Positions 12,166 to 24,063 of a stretch of DNA of 64,000 nucleotides are shown here, piece by piece (within the stretch, counting starts at the first letter, position 1; each line of letters opens with the position of its first letter). Origin of the DNA: Gordionus sp. m RMFG-2023 (lineage: Eukaryota; Nematomorpha; Gordioida; Chordodea; Parachordodidae). Made by a program: the position numbers and the translations under genes. The DNA lies in NCBI RefSeq assembly GCF_954871325.1, contig NC_088775.1, positions 83,739,561 through 83,803,560 on the forward strand. The letters run 5' to 3'. The notes below the pieces were generated by a model, which saw only the letters and a list, made by a program, of their open reading frames with translations, searched no databases and was not told the DNA's origin.

Positions 12166-12483
12166 TTAATATTTCGGGAAATTTAATTGAAAAAAAAAAA
12201 AATTTTATAATTAAAAAAAAATCTTTTACAAAAAAAAATTTAAATTAACTAAACACTTTTGTTATTTAATTTTCCTTTTAAAAAAAATCACTTCATACAC
12301 AAAAACAAAATCAATCCATGATTGCGTTCCAAAACACAAACACGTTTTAAACTTTTCCTATTTCCTTTTACGGTATTCCACACATACACAGACCATTAAA
12401 TTATAAACAAGAGAAAAGGGGGGGGGGGGGAAAGGAAAAAAAAAACTCAAACAAGAACTTTTAATTAATTATATTTTTTTTTA

Positions 12484-12690
12484 CTTAAAAAAAATATTTT
12501 CCCAGTACCAATACCAATGTTCAACAACCATGATTTATCCTATAAGGTTATGAACAAAAATGTATTCACAAAATGAATTACAACTTTAAAAAAAATATTT
12601 TCCCAGTACCAATACCAATGTTCAACAACCATGATTTATCCTATAAGGCTATGAACAAAAATGTATTCACAAAATGAATTACAACTTTTC
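12484..12690. repeat. About 103-bp tandem duplication
   Basis: AAATATTTTCCCAGTACCAA through ACAAAATGAATTACAACTTT occurs twice in direct succession, nearly identical. This is a recent local duplication within the retroelement interior. Confidence 0.8.
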
Positions 12691-13370
12691 TATTCCTTTT
12701 ATTTTTTTACACTTTTATTCATTTACAATACATATATTACCACAATTTCAATCTTTTTCCTTGTTTATTACCGACAGCCGGAACATTAAACCAGTTTAAC
12801 TTAACATTACATATACATACATATACTTCAATTTCCCGTAATATTACCGAGATAACCTCCTTATTCAATTTCACTTTTTTACATAACATCTATCAATAAA
12901 TTCTAATACCATCATATAATAATACATACACTTAAACAAAAAAGGTTACCGACCGTTCACGTACATTTTACTCCTTCATGCTTTAACTTTGCATAAATAT
13001 ATATATTTACCACTTTAAGATGAGCCCTCTCCTATTTGATCCTTTAACTTCCCATTCCCACATACAATATGTTACCCAAACCTTCATTTACACATTATAT
13101 ATTTGCTCGGAAACGAGTCTAATCCTTCGGGATGCACCTTCATTTTATTTATACATATATTTTCATATTTATATTATCATATGAGGTACCTCAGATTTAC
13201 TTCCGCGATCTTATATGATCATTGTGGCGCATCACTGTGCCGCCCATTTCTAATTGAATTAAATTCAACTTTGAACCTCTGTTTACCCCAACAATGCCCC
13301 TGGCCCATTTCTTGCCCTTCCCGTCAAACAAACGAATCCATACTTTTTCTCCAACTTCAAACCTAATCTT

Positions 13371-14040
13371 TCAGTCCTCCAAAACTCCCTTCTCGTGACT
13401 CTCGGCCCCTAGAAAATCTAGGGGAACCCTAGTCCTCCGACCCAAAAACAATTCAGCAGGTGTCACTCCCTCCTTATTCCTAGAATGGTAATACAACTGG
13501 GCCAAATACACCCCATTCCCCTGATTGCCGGCCTCTCTTATCCAATTCTTAACAATTGCTACCATCCTCTCAGCTTGACCATTTGAGCTGGGATGATATG
13601 GCGGGGTCAAAATGTGTCGAATCCTAGACTCTTTACAAAACCGCTTGAAATTTTCGCTAACAAAGGCAGGTCCTCCATCAGATACAATGGTATCCGGCAA
13701 TCCAAACCTGGCCATTAATGCCCTCAATTTCCTTACAACAATTTTCGTGGTATATCCATGTACCTCCTCGTACTCTATCCATTTCGAATACGAATCCACT
13801 ACTAAAAAATACGACCTTTTGTCTAAATCGAAAAAATCAACATGTAAGCGTTCCCACGGTTTTCTTGACCTAGGCCATATCTGACCCACCTCCTTCGGGG
13901 CATCGCCGCACACGAATTACACGGTTCACATGTCCTTGTGATATTTTCAATATCTTTTCCCATACCCGGCCACCAAACATATTCACGGGCCCACGATTTC
14001 ATCTTCCCTTGACCTTGATGTCCAGCATGCAACAAATTTA
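13371..14040 (-). mobile_element. Integrase region of the Ty3/gypsy element
   Basis: The HHCC zinc-binding part (HAGHQGQGK ... CEPCNSC) lies near 13.9-14.0 kb. The catalytic core follows with HVDFFDLDKRSYFLVVD, then IVSDGGPAF and SNGQAERMV, which supply the D, D and E of the DDE triad. This enzyme inserts the cDNA copy into host DNA. Confidence 0.85.
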
Positions 14041-14299
14041 AAATTTTACCCCTTAATTTGAACGGAATTACAGCACGATTACCCCTCATTAAACAATCAT
14101 CTATCACAGACAATTCCTCCTTCACCTTTTTAAAAACTTTACAATCCTCCTCCCAAGTCTTTTTCCCCATTACACATAACTTTATCCTAGTCATTTCTCT
14201 ATCTCTCAATGTACTCAACTTAAGATCCTCCCAATTGGTAGGACCCCCTTTGAGCATATGCGAAAGCGAACAAACCAGGGCTTTTTCACTGTTTCGAAC

Positions 14300-14740
14300 C
14301 TTATCCTTGTTCCCTTCATCATTTTCTTCACTTAATCCTAATCGGGACAAACTATCAGGCAAACAATTCTCTTTACCGCAACGATATCGGATCTCCACAT
14401 TAAAGCTGCCCACCAACAACAACCAACGTTGTAACCGGGGAGACATCATTAACTCCCGATTGTTTTTCCGAAATAAGTGAATTAACGGTTTGTGATCAGT
14501 AAAAATTACAAATTTTTTACCAAACAAATATTCACGACATTTTGTCAACCCGAAAATCACAGCCAGGGCCTCTTGTTCAATCACAGAATATCTGGTTTCC
14601 ACCTCACGAAAAACACGCGAGAAAAACAATACAGGTCTCTCCAAGCCCTTTATTACCTGTAATAACGCACCACCAACTCCTTTATTTGAGGCATCTACCG
14701 CCAAAACAATTTCCAAGTCCTTATCAAAACACACCAAAAT
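14300..14740 (-). mobile_element. RNase H region of the Ty3/gypsy element
   Basis: The motifs VLAVDASNKGVGGALLQ, YSVIEQEALAVIFGL and FVIFTDHKPLIHLF are typical of the RNase H domain that follows RT in Ty3/gypsy pol. Confidence 0.85.
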
Positions 14741-14797
14741 TGGCTCTTTTCCAATTTTTTCCTTTAAAATTTCAAAAGCAATCTGCTGTACATCCTT

Positions 14798-15860
14798 TCA
14801 CTCATAATGAATTCCTTTTTTCAATAAATCATAAAACGGCGCCGCCACCTTTGCAAAATCTTCCACGAACCTATGGTAATAATTGACCATACCCAAAAAA
14901 GACTGCAACTCAGCCTTAGTGTCAGGCCGTTTCATGTTCGATATATTCTTCAAATTTTTATCCAAAGGTTTCACTTCAATTCCATTAATTCGATGACCCA
15001 AATATTCAACCTCCATTACCCCCAGAACACTTTTCTCCTTACTAGCTCTCAAGCCTTTATCACGAATTCTCCTAAACACTTCCTTCAAACGTTGATTATG
15101 CTGCTCCGGCGTCACTCCAGTAATTAACACATCATCCATATAATAAAATACTCCTTCCAATCCTTGGAAAACTGACGCCATGGTCCGTTGAAAAATGGGA
15201 GCAGATACACTCAACCCAAATGGTAATCTACAAAACGCAAACAACCCCTTTGGAGTCGTTATCGTCAATAATTTACGGATCTTCTTTCTCAAAGGTAACT
15301 GCAAATACGCCGACGAAAAATCCACCTTGGAAAAATATTTCGCACCCTTCAACTGAGCCAAAATCTCTTCAATCCTAGGCAATGGATATTAAACCTCCAC
15401 CACCCATCGATTTACCGTGACCCTGAAATCCGCACAAAGTCTCAATTTACCATTTGCCTTTTTAACAGGTACTAACGGAGTTGCCCAATCGCTATATCCC
15501 ACAGGAATAATAATGCCGTCCTTCACCCATCTATCTAATTCCTCATCGATCTCTTTCCTCCATTCGAAAGGAACTCGCCGACAAGCCAAAAAGATCGGTG
15601 AAAAACCCTCCCTCAGTTGAACATCAACTTGATAATCATTTAAACAACCTAATTTTTCATCAAAAATAATGCCATACTGCCTCACTAGAATAGGAATAGC
15701 TTGATTAACCTTATTCCAATCCTCTTTTCCCCCGGCCACAATTTGCTTCTCATTTCCCTCATCATTAAAATCCAACTTACTCGATTTCTCCATCATCTCC
15801 TCCGAAATTTCACAAATTTTATTATCAGTATTATCCAAATTTTCACTCTCTCCCACATCC
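14798..15860 (-). mobile_element. Reverse transcriptase region of the Ty3/gypsy element
   Basis: It shows LRLCADFR, SKVDFSSAYLQLPL, FCRLPFGLSVSAPIFQRTM and FYYMDDVLI. These are the successive fingers and palm motifs, with the YxDD catalytic box, and are followed by GHRI and SFLGMVNYYHRF in the thumb/connection. Assignment to the Ty3/gypsy type is secure. Confidence 0.9.
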
Positions 15861-15963
15861 ATTATTACATTATCACTAGTATCAAAAATATTCCAATAAT
15901 TATTGGGAGGACCAAGCTTGGTAATCCAATCCCACCCCATAACAGTCTCAACATTTTCCTTTA

Positions 15964-16260
15964 CTACCCATAAATCAAGGAAAAATATAGTATCATTAAG
16001 ATTAACCCCCAATTTGGCCTTTCCCAACACCGCGACTTCCGACCCATCAAACTGCCTGACACACATAGCCTCTTTAGTTTGCCCCCAGGCCAATACTTAT
16101 AAAAATTCTCCTGCGACATTAGAGAAATACTAGCCCCGGTGTCAAATAGCATTTCTATATTCCTATGATCAATCCTCAAACTAACCCTCGGACACAAACA
16201 TGGTCCATCTAATTTTTCCGTCATTAAAATATCATATGTTTTAATCGGAGAATCAGCGTT
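15964..16260 (-). mobile_element. Aspartic protease region of the Ty3/gypsy element
   Basis: The active-site motif LFDTGASISLM lies at about 16.13 kb, between gag and RT, as expected for a retropepsin. Confidence 0.8.
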
Positions 16261-16611
16261 TATTTTATCTAAAATAATAATTTCATTGGCATTCTCATTG
16301 CCCCTTAAATTCAAGTCGGAATTTAAATTTTTATTACTGACACTTACATTTCTTTTAACAAGATTTGTGGGACATCTTTCCCAAATAAAATTCTTAACAT
16401 CCCTTCTAAAAGAATAACGGACAATATTCCTCGGATATTGTTCCCACCTAAATCGACTAACTTCCCTTTCAGGGAAATTACGAGAATGATTTCTTATTTT
16501 AATTCTATCATTTCCCTCATTTCGACTAATAATATTAAATGTTTTATTATACAAATTTTTCCGAACTCTCGGAGCCCCGACTCCTATATGATTCACTCTG
16601 CAATCATATAG

Positions 16612-17280
16612 TCAACACGAATTTTGAGATGCTTCCATGCAGTCCACAGCTACATGTCCCGGCCTTTTACACTTAAAACATAATCGGACCCCATTTAAAC
16701 TAACCATTTTTACATTGGCATTTCCTATATCAGGTCTCTTTAACGGAAATCCATCTTTAAACCTTTGCTCTGGGACTATGCAGGTATCCCTTTTATGTCC
16801 TCGCCATCCGCAACGATGGCAAATGATCATTTCCACAAATCTTTTATTTTCCTCGTAATCATTAAATTTCTTATTCATATTTCTATCACTCACCTGGCTC
16901 TTAACCGGACCTTTGCTCTCCTTCATCAACGCATTGATGGCCTCTTTCATTTCTTTCATTTCCAGGAGGATCCTATCTGACCTCTCCCCAACATTTCCAG
17001 CCTTGATTTCCTCTAAAACATCTTTTAGATTACTTTCCAAGTCTGCTATTTTCTTCCCATAAATATCCGATATTAAATTAAAATACATTTCTGCCATTTT
17101 CTTTTTATAAACATCTGACACCGCAGTGTCCTTCTTCCAATTGCAATACATGCCTGCCAGTACCGCAGTACCCCTTTTTACCAACAATTTCAATATAATA
17201 ATCAATAAATACATCATTAATAATATTCCCACAGTAATCAACTGTTTACATAAATCCAATTCATTAAAGTTCTTATACAT
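16612..17280 (-). mobile_element. Gag region of the Ty3/gypsy element
   Basis: A frame of about 222 codons ends in two CCHC zinc knuckles, CHRCGWRGHKRDTC and CFKCKRPGHVAVDC. A coiled-coil-like Lys/Glu stretch precedes them. There is an N-terminal hydrophobic segment (LLMMYLLIIILKLLV). The knuckles would bind the element's RNA. Confidence 0.8.
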
Positions 17281-17568
17281 AACTTTATAACCTAAATCCT
17301 TCCAAAACTATGCTCCCCACTAGGCCTAAAAAAATAAACCATTTGCTCATAAATTCTTTTAATTAATACTAATAATCAATTACAAAAATTTAAATATTTG
17401 TAGAAAATATTAATACAGCACCTTAAGTAAAAACTTCTCTATTAGAATCGTATAATGGTTAGTACAAATGCGCAGTCAAAAATTCTTAAAAAAATTATAT
17501 AATTAAAAATTTTTTGTTTTACCTTCTAAACCGAATAACTCCTAGGAAACTATCAGCGTCACAAGACA

Positions 17569-17911
17569 CCACTAAAATAATTAAAACTTTATTCGATATC
17601 TAAACTTACACACTAAAAAACACAAACTAAGAGAAAAACAGAAACAACTCAAACAAACTCTCGAAACTACAAAAATCACAAAGCAGACAAAAATATAACT
17701 CACAAATGATCTCTTTATTAATAATTAAATTAAATCAAAATAAAATAAAATAAATCCGTCATTTTCATATAAAAAGAAATTAATTTCATAAAAAAAAAAT
17801 AATAAAAAATTTTACATATAATATATTACATCTAATCTTTCTATCCAATCAACCTTATTTTAATTGGTTGATTAGCATTTCGCGTTAAAAAAAAATATAA
17901 AACATTCACGT
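17569..17911 (-). repeat. 5' LTR and primer-binding site of the Ty3/gypsy element
   Basis: It matches the LTR at 10906-11268 with only a few small differences. Immediately downstream on the minus strand, TGGTGTCTTGTGACGC (about 17554-17569) starts with TGG and is a plausible tRNA primer-binding site. The right edge meets MITE family A sequence at 17912. Confidence 0.8.
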
Positions 17912-17942
17912 ATTAATCGGCTCAAAATGGAGCAATTTAGAA

Positions 17943-18610
17943 TCACTAGCTACAACCACAAGTTGCATCTTGTGGTTCAAAATTGGAATAATAATATTGT
18001 TATCTCTTCCAATTTTTTTAATTTATCCAATGCATTGTATAAAGGCTTTTTAACGTATCCGGTAAATACACAGGACTCTTGAGATAGACCAGATGTGGAC
18101 AGGTTATTTAAAAACATCTCGTACCATTAATGAGAATCTTGAGGCTATTAGTGAAGTATTATTTTACTTTTCTAATAGAACTCTTAACTCCGAGGTTTCC
18201 ACTCATGATTCAATCGAAGCTTCTGGTCTTTTGGCTCAATGCCTTAATATAAATTACATTTTATTGTCCATTTTAATTTATGAGGTATTAATAATAATAG
18301 ATCCGCTAAATAAGTATCTGCAGTCAATAGGTTCGAATATAGTGGATGTCAAAAATTGCATTGATTCCACAATGAATATATTAAAAAATAAAAGAAGTTA
18401 TAATTCTTTTGATTCGATAAGAATTAAGGCTGAGTATATCAAAATATAATCTCATCCCTCAATACTTATCAGGGCACGTAAAGCGCTTGCATTTCTTCAA
18501 ATTTTTATTAAATTTCAATTTGATTGTGAAAAGGACTTTAATTGGAGTTTCTTAAAAATGAATTAATATGAAAATATTGATTACTTTGTAGATCATTTTT
18601 TAGATATATT
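17943..18610 (+). pseudogene. hAT-type (DUF4371-like) transposase relic
   Basis: Plus-strand translation gives NHKLHLVVQNW, then FFNLSNALYKGF, then after an in-frame stop the frame starting MWTGYLKTSRTINENLEAIS (18093-18449). In ZMYM1/DUF4371-type hAT transposases a CLNH(R/K)LHL motif is followed by FF...NALY and then RW(T)GHL...LEAI; the order and spacing agree. The second frame includes EASGLLAQ and ILLSILIYEVL, like the helical middle of these proteins. The N-terminal zinc finger, most catalytic residues and the C-terminal dimerisation end are not seen. There is at least one stop and one frame change, so this is a dead fragment. Confidence 0.55.
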
Positions 18611-19386
18611 TATACAAGATGATTAAAATCTTCTATCATATTTTAGTACGTCCGCCATTGACCCTAATTATTTTATATCAGGTAAAATGACTCCATGCGA
18701 ATCATTATCAAACTCGAATATGGAAACGTTACAACATGATATTAAAATGATAAAAAAAATTAATAACTGCAGAAGCTGAAGGATAATTTTGAAAATATCG
18801 TAAATTAAAAAGAATATCATCTTGCATTGCAACTCAGCAGCCATCATCATGTACCAACGCCTTTTTGTGAGGACTCATTCTCTACACTAATAAGAGTTCT
18901 ATCGAGCACTAGAGAATCGATGAAAGATGGACGTAAATAAAATTTAGTATCAATGGCTTATTGGGAAAAAAATAACACCGAATTCAGCTTTTATTCATTT
19001 ATGTTAAAATTTAAAAATAAAATCGTCTTTTAAATTTTTTTAATAAAAATAGCAAAAAATTTCTAAGCACCTAATTATTTGTTTTATTTCAAAAAATATT
19101 GCCCCCCCCCCAAGTAAATAGCCCCCAGTTGGAAATTCCTGGCTAAGACCCTGCCCACATAATTTTATAAATGTAAGAAGATAATCGGAAATAGAGAGAG
19201 AATTTAATCACCTAAAATTTTATTGAAAATACGTTTCAAAAAAAAAATAAATTATTACATCATTCACTCGAGTAAAACAATTCATTTCCTATTAATAATA
19301 GAAGAGCCATATTAAACGTACGCAGTTGTATAATTTGAACAACCAACAATTATTTATATTCCGATTGGAGCATTCAAAAAATTCAC
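18611..19386. other. No gene seen
   Basis: AT-rich DNA with a short C run near 19102. It is likely intronic if the minus-strand exons on either side belong to one gene. Confidence 0.4.
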
Positions 19387-22300
19387 CGATACAAATATGT
19401 TTTTTTAACGGGACGATATTTACGGGATCTGTGGGTATCGGTATTAGCTAAAAAAAGGTAGCGATGATCGCTGATTTAAATTATCAATAATTACTAGTTA
19501 TTATTTTTGAAGGCGTAAGGGTAAGAAGTCGATCTAATCCCGCTTTGTTCAAAATGAAGGCCAGCGATAACGCGCCGCAATCCTTTTGCACCTTTTTTGC
19601 CCTTAAATATATAATTGGAATAAATATTTGAAAATTATATTTCTCAACGGAAAAAAAAATTCCTCTATTAATTAACTTAAAAAAGGGTAGTTTTTTTTTA
19701 ATTTATTCAATTTGAATTTTGTCGTAAATTTATCCTAATTCTTAGAATATTTGAAATCCATATATTTAAATAAATGTAATGCTTGTAAACAGAGTTGGAC
19801 AAGTCCCTAAAAAAAATAATCTATATACAGATCAAAGGGAAATGCCACCAACGAGCTGAAAGATAAATCCCAAGTAAATGAAAATTTAAATAGTTTATTT
19901 ATTCAAAAAGGAAAACCCCAACTTAATAATCGTTCAAAAATTTATCATAAAATTATCGAAAACACTAACACATGATATTTCGATCGACAACTATGATAAA
20001 ATATTCTATGTCCTTTTTTATAAATATAACTAAAAACCAAAAGAGATAAAATAAATATAAAAAAATTAAACGAATATTATCAATAAATTTTTTTTTAAAA
20101 AAAACTCCAAATATTACTATTTTAGAAGTCAGTAATAAATTAATATATTTTATTCTATCCTATAAAATTAGATGATCATCATTTTAATACAACGATTTAG
20201 TATAAATATGGACAAGAAATAATAAAATTGAATTATCTAATTTATATATACAACAGTAAAAGATGGCATGTCAATAATATAAAATAAAACAATAATGAAT
20301 TTTAATTTTAAAATATCAAAAAGAATGAAAAATAAAAATATTGCAAGAATCCATGGAACAAAAATGTTAAAAGTGAATTTTTAAATAAAAATGTAAAATT
20401 TTAAATAATTTGTTTTTCACAATCTATTATATTACATTCATTTTATTTCCCAAAACCATCATAGACTTTCTCTCCTACAAAATCGTTTTGAAAATATTCT
20501 CTTAGATACAGATACATTTTAAAATGTCGAAAGATGAATACACGATACAAAAGGGTTTTGTATCTTAGATACAAGTGTTTACGGTACTGTCCAACTCTGA
20601 TTGTAAGTATATTTTAATGATACTTTTGGATTAAACGACCTTGATCGACATCTTCCAGGATTGGATGACATGGATAGAAATATAGGAAAATCTGTTATAC
20701 ATTTTTTTTGTTTAATGAGAGTTCTAGAAGCCGTCCTATATCATTTTTTTTTAATCGCAACTTTATCGAACGTAATAATGCCAATTGTAGCTTATTTTAT
20801 AACTTTGTGGAAAAAGCTGTTTTTTTTTAAATATAAAAGCTTTATAATAAATGAATTTAAATCTTAAAAAATTCTATTGTATCTAAGGAACTAAAAAAAT
20901 CTGCAGGTGGAAAAAAAGAGGCTAAATAGGACGGCTTCTTAAAAAATATCGTAGGAATAATTAAATACCTTATTTTTCAAATCTTGCAAATGACGTTCGA
21001 ACCTGATCTTTAGGGGTAAGGGGCCAATAAGGTTATCGATATTATCGTCGTCTCTAAGAATCCTTGTACTTTTAGAGGAATCCACGGTGGTGGCGTGGGA
21101 ATAGTGAGGCAACAAATTGGCCAAGTAACCTAGCCAACCTTTACCGGCATAACCACTACTATTCACCGGTTGATTGACTTTCGGTTTGAGGGTATCCATG
21201 GCATCGTAAGTTTTAAGGTTCTCCCCGTGTCGTACGTATTGATACTTCTACATATTATTTTTCAATATTAATAACTTCAAATGAATAATGCGCGTTTAGG
21301 GAGATGGGGGGGGGGGGGGGGGATAAATTTTTCGCTATCAGGCCATTTTCTTTTTTATTCTCCCACAACTTCCTGTCCTTATTTCGAGTCAATCTCAGCT
21401 TATAATAATTTTAAAAAATGATTGGCATACCTTGGAGTGGGCTTTATCTCCTTTTTCTTCGTAGAATCCGTTGCCACTCAAAGCGTTATTCTTGTGCGAA
21501 TTAATGATCGTCGCATTCGATTCGCCAAGGAGTAGTAGTAATTGACTAAGCGACTGCTGTGCCTCACTAAAGGCCAAAATAGAGGGCAGATAGTCTAAGC
21601 GTGTCACGTGATATTCGGTCATTAAGACATTGGCTAAAATGAGACACATTTTGCTATCATATGGGAAAAAAAATGTCTCATTTTATTTATTATTTCATTT
21701 TAGTAGAGGCTGATCCCACTCTCCTCATCATCCAGTATTTACATTATAAAAACCGATAAATCTATCAATATTTAAACTGATTTATAATTTTTATTCGAAA
21801 ACTCTTGAAAAATATGTCCTGACCTGGAAAATTATGAAAAAGAAGAAAAAATATTTCATTTTTTTAAATATCTTCTAATTTTTATGGAACATTTTTTTTA
21901 AAACGCTATATTTTATAGCGCCATTTTTTGATGTTAATTTGTTTTTTCCAAAATGAATAGAAATTTCAATAAATAAATATAAAGTTTAATTGCTTTTTTA
22001 AAGATTTGATTTTGAGTTGTAATAATCTTAGCATTTACAATGTTTTTTTGTTAGTTTTTTAAACGTTTAAAATTATATCAGCTCTGATCCGATATTGATA
22101 ATATCCTTACAGCCCTCATTTTTTTAAATAGATTTAGACCCGATAACAGAATTATTTTTTTTTTGGACGAGATATTAAAAATTCAAATTTTAACCTTAAC
22201 TTAAAATTATTGCCTAATGATATATTTATTAGGATGTATTAATACTCATTTTATTTTATATATTAACTTTAACTTTACTTCTCTTTTTTCGCGTTTAGTA

Positions 22301-22713
22301 AATTTATTAGTTTTGAGCATTCCGTTTTTTTGAAGTTCAAGAATATATTAATTTAAATTTGAAGTTATACTTATGTCTTTCGATGAGAGGCTTGAATAAA
22401 TAGTCGAAATATTGTGCCATGGGTATTTGATTGGCGTATAAATGTCTTTTAAGCTCATCAACAGGTGATTCCGACTTATTTCCCTTGATTCCTTCATCAA
22501 ATTCTGCCATAATCTTATCACCTTCACTTTTAGAATTCATAAAATTAGATGTCTGCTTGAAAATATCAAAATTGTTAGCCAACTGCATCGATTTAAACTG
22601 TAGAGATGTGTTTAACAGGATGTTAAGCCACACGTTGTATATTCCTAACCCTTTACATAGGTCGCAAACTAAACAAATATCTATTTCGTTGAGGCATTTT
22701 GCAAATGTTTCCA
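19387..22713 (-). CDS. Five linked exons of an unassigned gene (weak KICS2 resemblance)
   Basis: Five minus-strand exons join in phase: 22713-22371, 21653-21431, 21247-20969, 19591-19495 and 19447-19387. They have GT-AG introns of 717, 183, about 1377 and 47 bp. The protein reads FAKCLNEIDICLVCDLCKGL, then FDYLFKPLIERHNKMCLILA, RLDYLPSILAFSEAQQSLSQ, RHGENLKTYDAMDTLKPK, GKGWLGYLANLLPHYSHATT and a basic Tyr-rich end. The FKPL...YLPSILAF segment can be laid without gaps against remembered human KICS2 LSPL...FLPSLVNL, about 37 residues with few identities. The rest shows no match I trust. No start codon is seen, so the gene begins to the right of 22713. An 810-bp MITE lies in the third intron. 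The exons at 7.7-8.5 kb and 4.9-5.9 kb may continue it, but the splice phase at the nearest join does not fit directly. Confidence 0.5.
19790..20599. mobile_element. hAT-type MITE, 810 bp
   Basis: The ends are CAGAGTTGGACAAGTCC and GTACTGTCCAACTCTG, an imperfect terminal inverted repeat beginning CAG as in hAT elements. Flanking octamers CTTGTAAA and ATTGTAAG agree at 6 of 8 positions, consistent with an aged 8-bp target duplication. There is no coding capacity inside. It lies in an intron of the minus-strand gene. Confidence 0.7.
20726..20942. repeat. 14-bp inverted repeat pair
   Basis: AGAAGCCGTCCTAT near 20728 is repeated exactly inverted as ATAGGACGGCTTCT near 20927. The arms are about 200 bp apart and lie just beyond the end of a host exon. 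This could be a small MITE or a foldback structure. No target duplication is obvious. Confidence 0.4.
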
Positions 22714-22928
22714 CTAGGGTAATAAATTATTTCAAACAATGAATAATTATGATAATTATAATAGAGCTCTGAACGAGCGATAACTCATGATATCGATGGA
22801 CATTTTCATTTTTGATCGAAATCAATGGCGGATACCCAAAAATAATAATTAGCCTTATGGTTTGGGCATCGGTAATGAATATAGGTGGTATCAGCTTATA
22901 CCATCTTAGTAACGGTATTGGGTATGGA

Positions 22929-23154
22929 TAGTGTTTATTGATGTTAAATGGCTCATTTTCGCCGATTTTTTAAAATGGCTAACTCGATATTTTAGCCAGG
23001 AAGATATTGCCCAAGCCTGGAGATTTGGCTAGTGGATGTCGAGACCTTAGTGCCATTTGTGGGGAAAATCTTTAGGCTTGCGTAATATTTTTCTGGATAA
23101 AATATTGAGTTAGCCATTTTTAAAATAGACTCATCGAGCCGTTCAACAACATTA
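22929..23154. mobile_element. MITE family A copy, 226 bp
   Basis: It begins TAGTGTTTATTGATGTTAAA and ends GAGCCGTTCAACAACATTA. The core contains CTCGATATTTTAGCCAGGAA and CTTTAGGCTTGCGTAATATT. Both ends abut TA, as for Tc1/mariner-type insertion. Confidence 0.7.
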
Positions 23155-23394
23155 GCAGTGTTATTATATGCAAGTCTGAAGATTTTGCTCATAAATAGCA
23201 AAAATGTTTAAACATCTATCAATAAAATCTCGAAACAAAATAGACTAAATCGAGCAGTTTCACAACACTAGGGCAAAGGGGATATCAGCTGATACCGTGT
23301 TCGATCGATGTTATAAGTTTGGCTAAAAAGGTGTTGGTGCATCTCTGCTAGATTTTAATATATTTTTTTTAAATGGTAAAAATTTGATCTCCCT

Positions 23395-24055
23395 TAGAGG
23401 TCTGCATTGGGCAAGTTTTTGGACCAAAAGCCCGTCCATCCAATGTTTTAAAAAAATTTAACCCGCCCGCCCAGCCCGCCTATAGTTTTCAAAAAAATAT
23501 ATACCCGTCCGCCCGCCCATTATTTATAAAAAAAATTTAACCCAAGCCCGCTTATAAAATTTAATTATGGTTATTCTTTCATTTTTCTAAGCATCTAATA
23601 AAAATATTTCAGCATTACACCCCTATAAAAAGTTTATAATTTAGGAAATTAATATATGTATAAAAATAATCAATGTAAATTATGGACAATTTATATGATG
23701 AAATTGAATATTTAAGAAAAAAATATAAATGTAAAATTAATATTATACATTATAATGCAAAAATAATAATGAATCGACATTTTATTTATTTAAGAAAAAA
23801 GTTTTATTGTGTTTATTACATAATAGTTAGGTAAATGTTCTTCACTTAAAAAAAACGATTGGTACAATAAAAAAAGAAATATTGTTATAGATCATTTAAA
23901 CAATTATTTTTTTTAGTTTGTTTTTGAACAAAAATTTTAAATTTCTTAACCCGCCCGCCTGCCCATTCTCGAAAATTTTTTTACCCGCCCATCCATCCGA
24001 CCACTTAGATGGGCGGGTGTGGGCGGACCGAAACCCCGCCTAATGCAGACCTCTA
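23395..24055. mobile_element. MITE family B, complete, 661 bp
   Basis: The ends TAGAGGTCTGCATTGGGC and GCCTAATGCAGACCTCTA are terminal inverted repeats, flanked on both sides by the identical octamer ATCTCCCT (23387-23394 and 24056-24063). An 8-bp duplication points to the hAT group. Subterminal regions are rich in CCCGCCCGCC-type motifs, unlike the AT-rich surroundings. There is no coding frame. Confidence 0.85.
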
Positions 24056-24063
24056 ATCTCCCT

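Larger units (their letters stand above)
10906..17911 (-). mobile_element. Ty3/gypsy LTR retrotransposon, recent, broken
   Basis: On the minus strand the order is 5' LTR, primer-binding site, gag with two zinc knuckles, protease, reverse transcriptase, RNase H, integrase, a further zinc-knuckle frame and 3' LTR. The order RT-RNase H-integrase places it in Ty3/gypsy (Metaviridae). The two LTRs are very similar, so the insertion is young. The coding region is nevertheless split over several frames, with about five interruptions, so it is treated as a fossil. A partial inverted copy of itself lies on its left side, and the whole sits in a family A MITE. The 11.9-13.3 kb interior holds two short tandem duplications and otherwise noncoding DNA. 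Confidence 0.9.

Noticed and set aside
13612-16980. Plus-strand frames across the retroelement
   Set aside because: They are antisense shadows of the minus-strand pol and gag frames, with no motif of their own.
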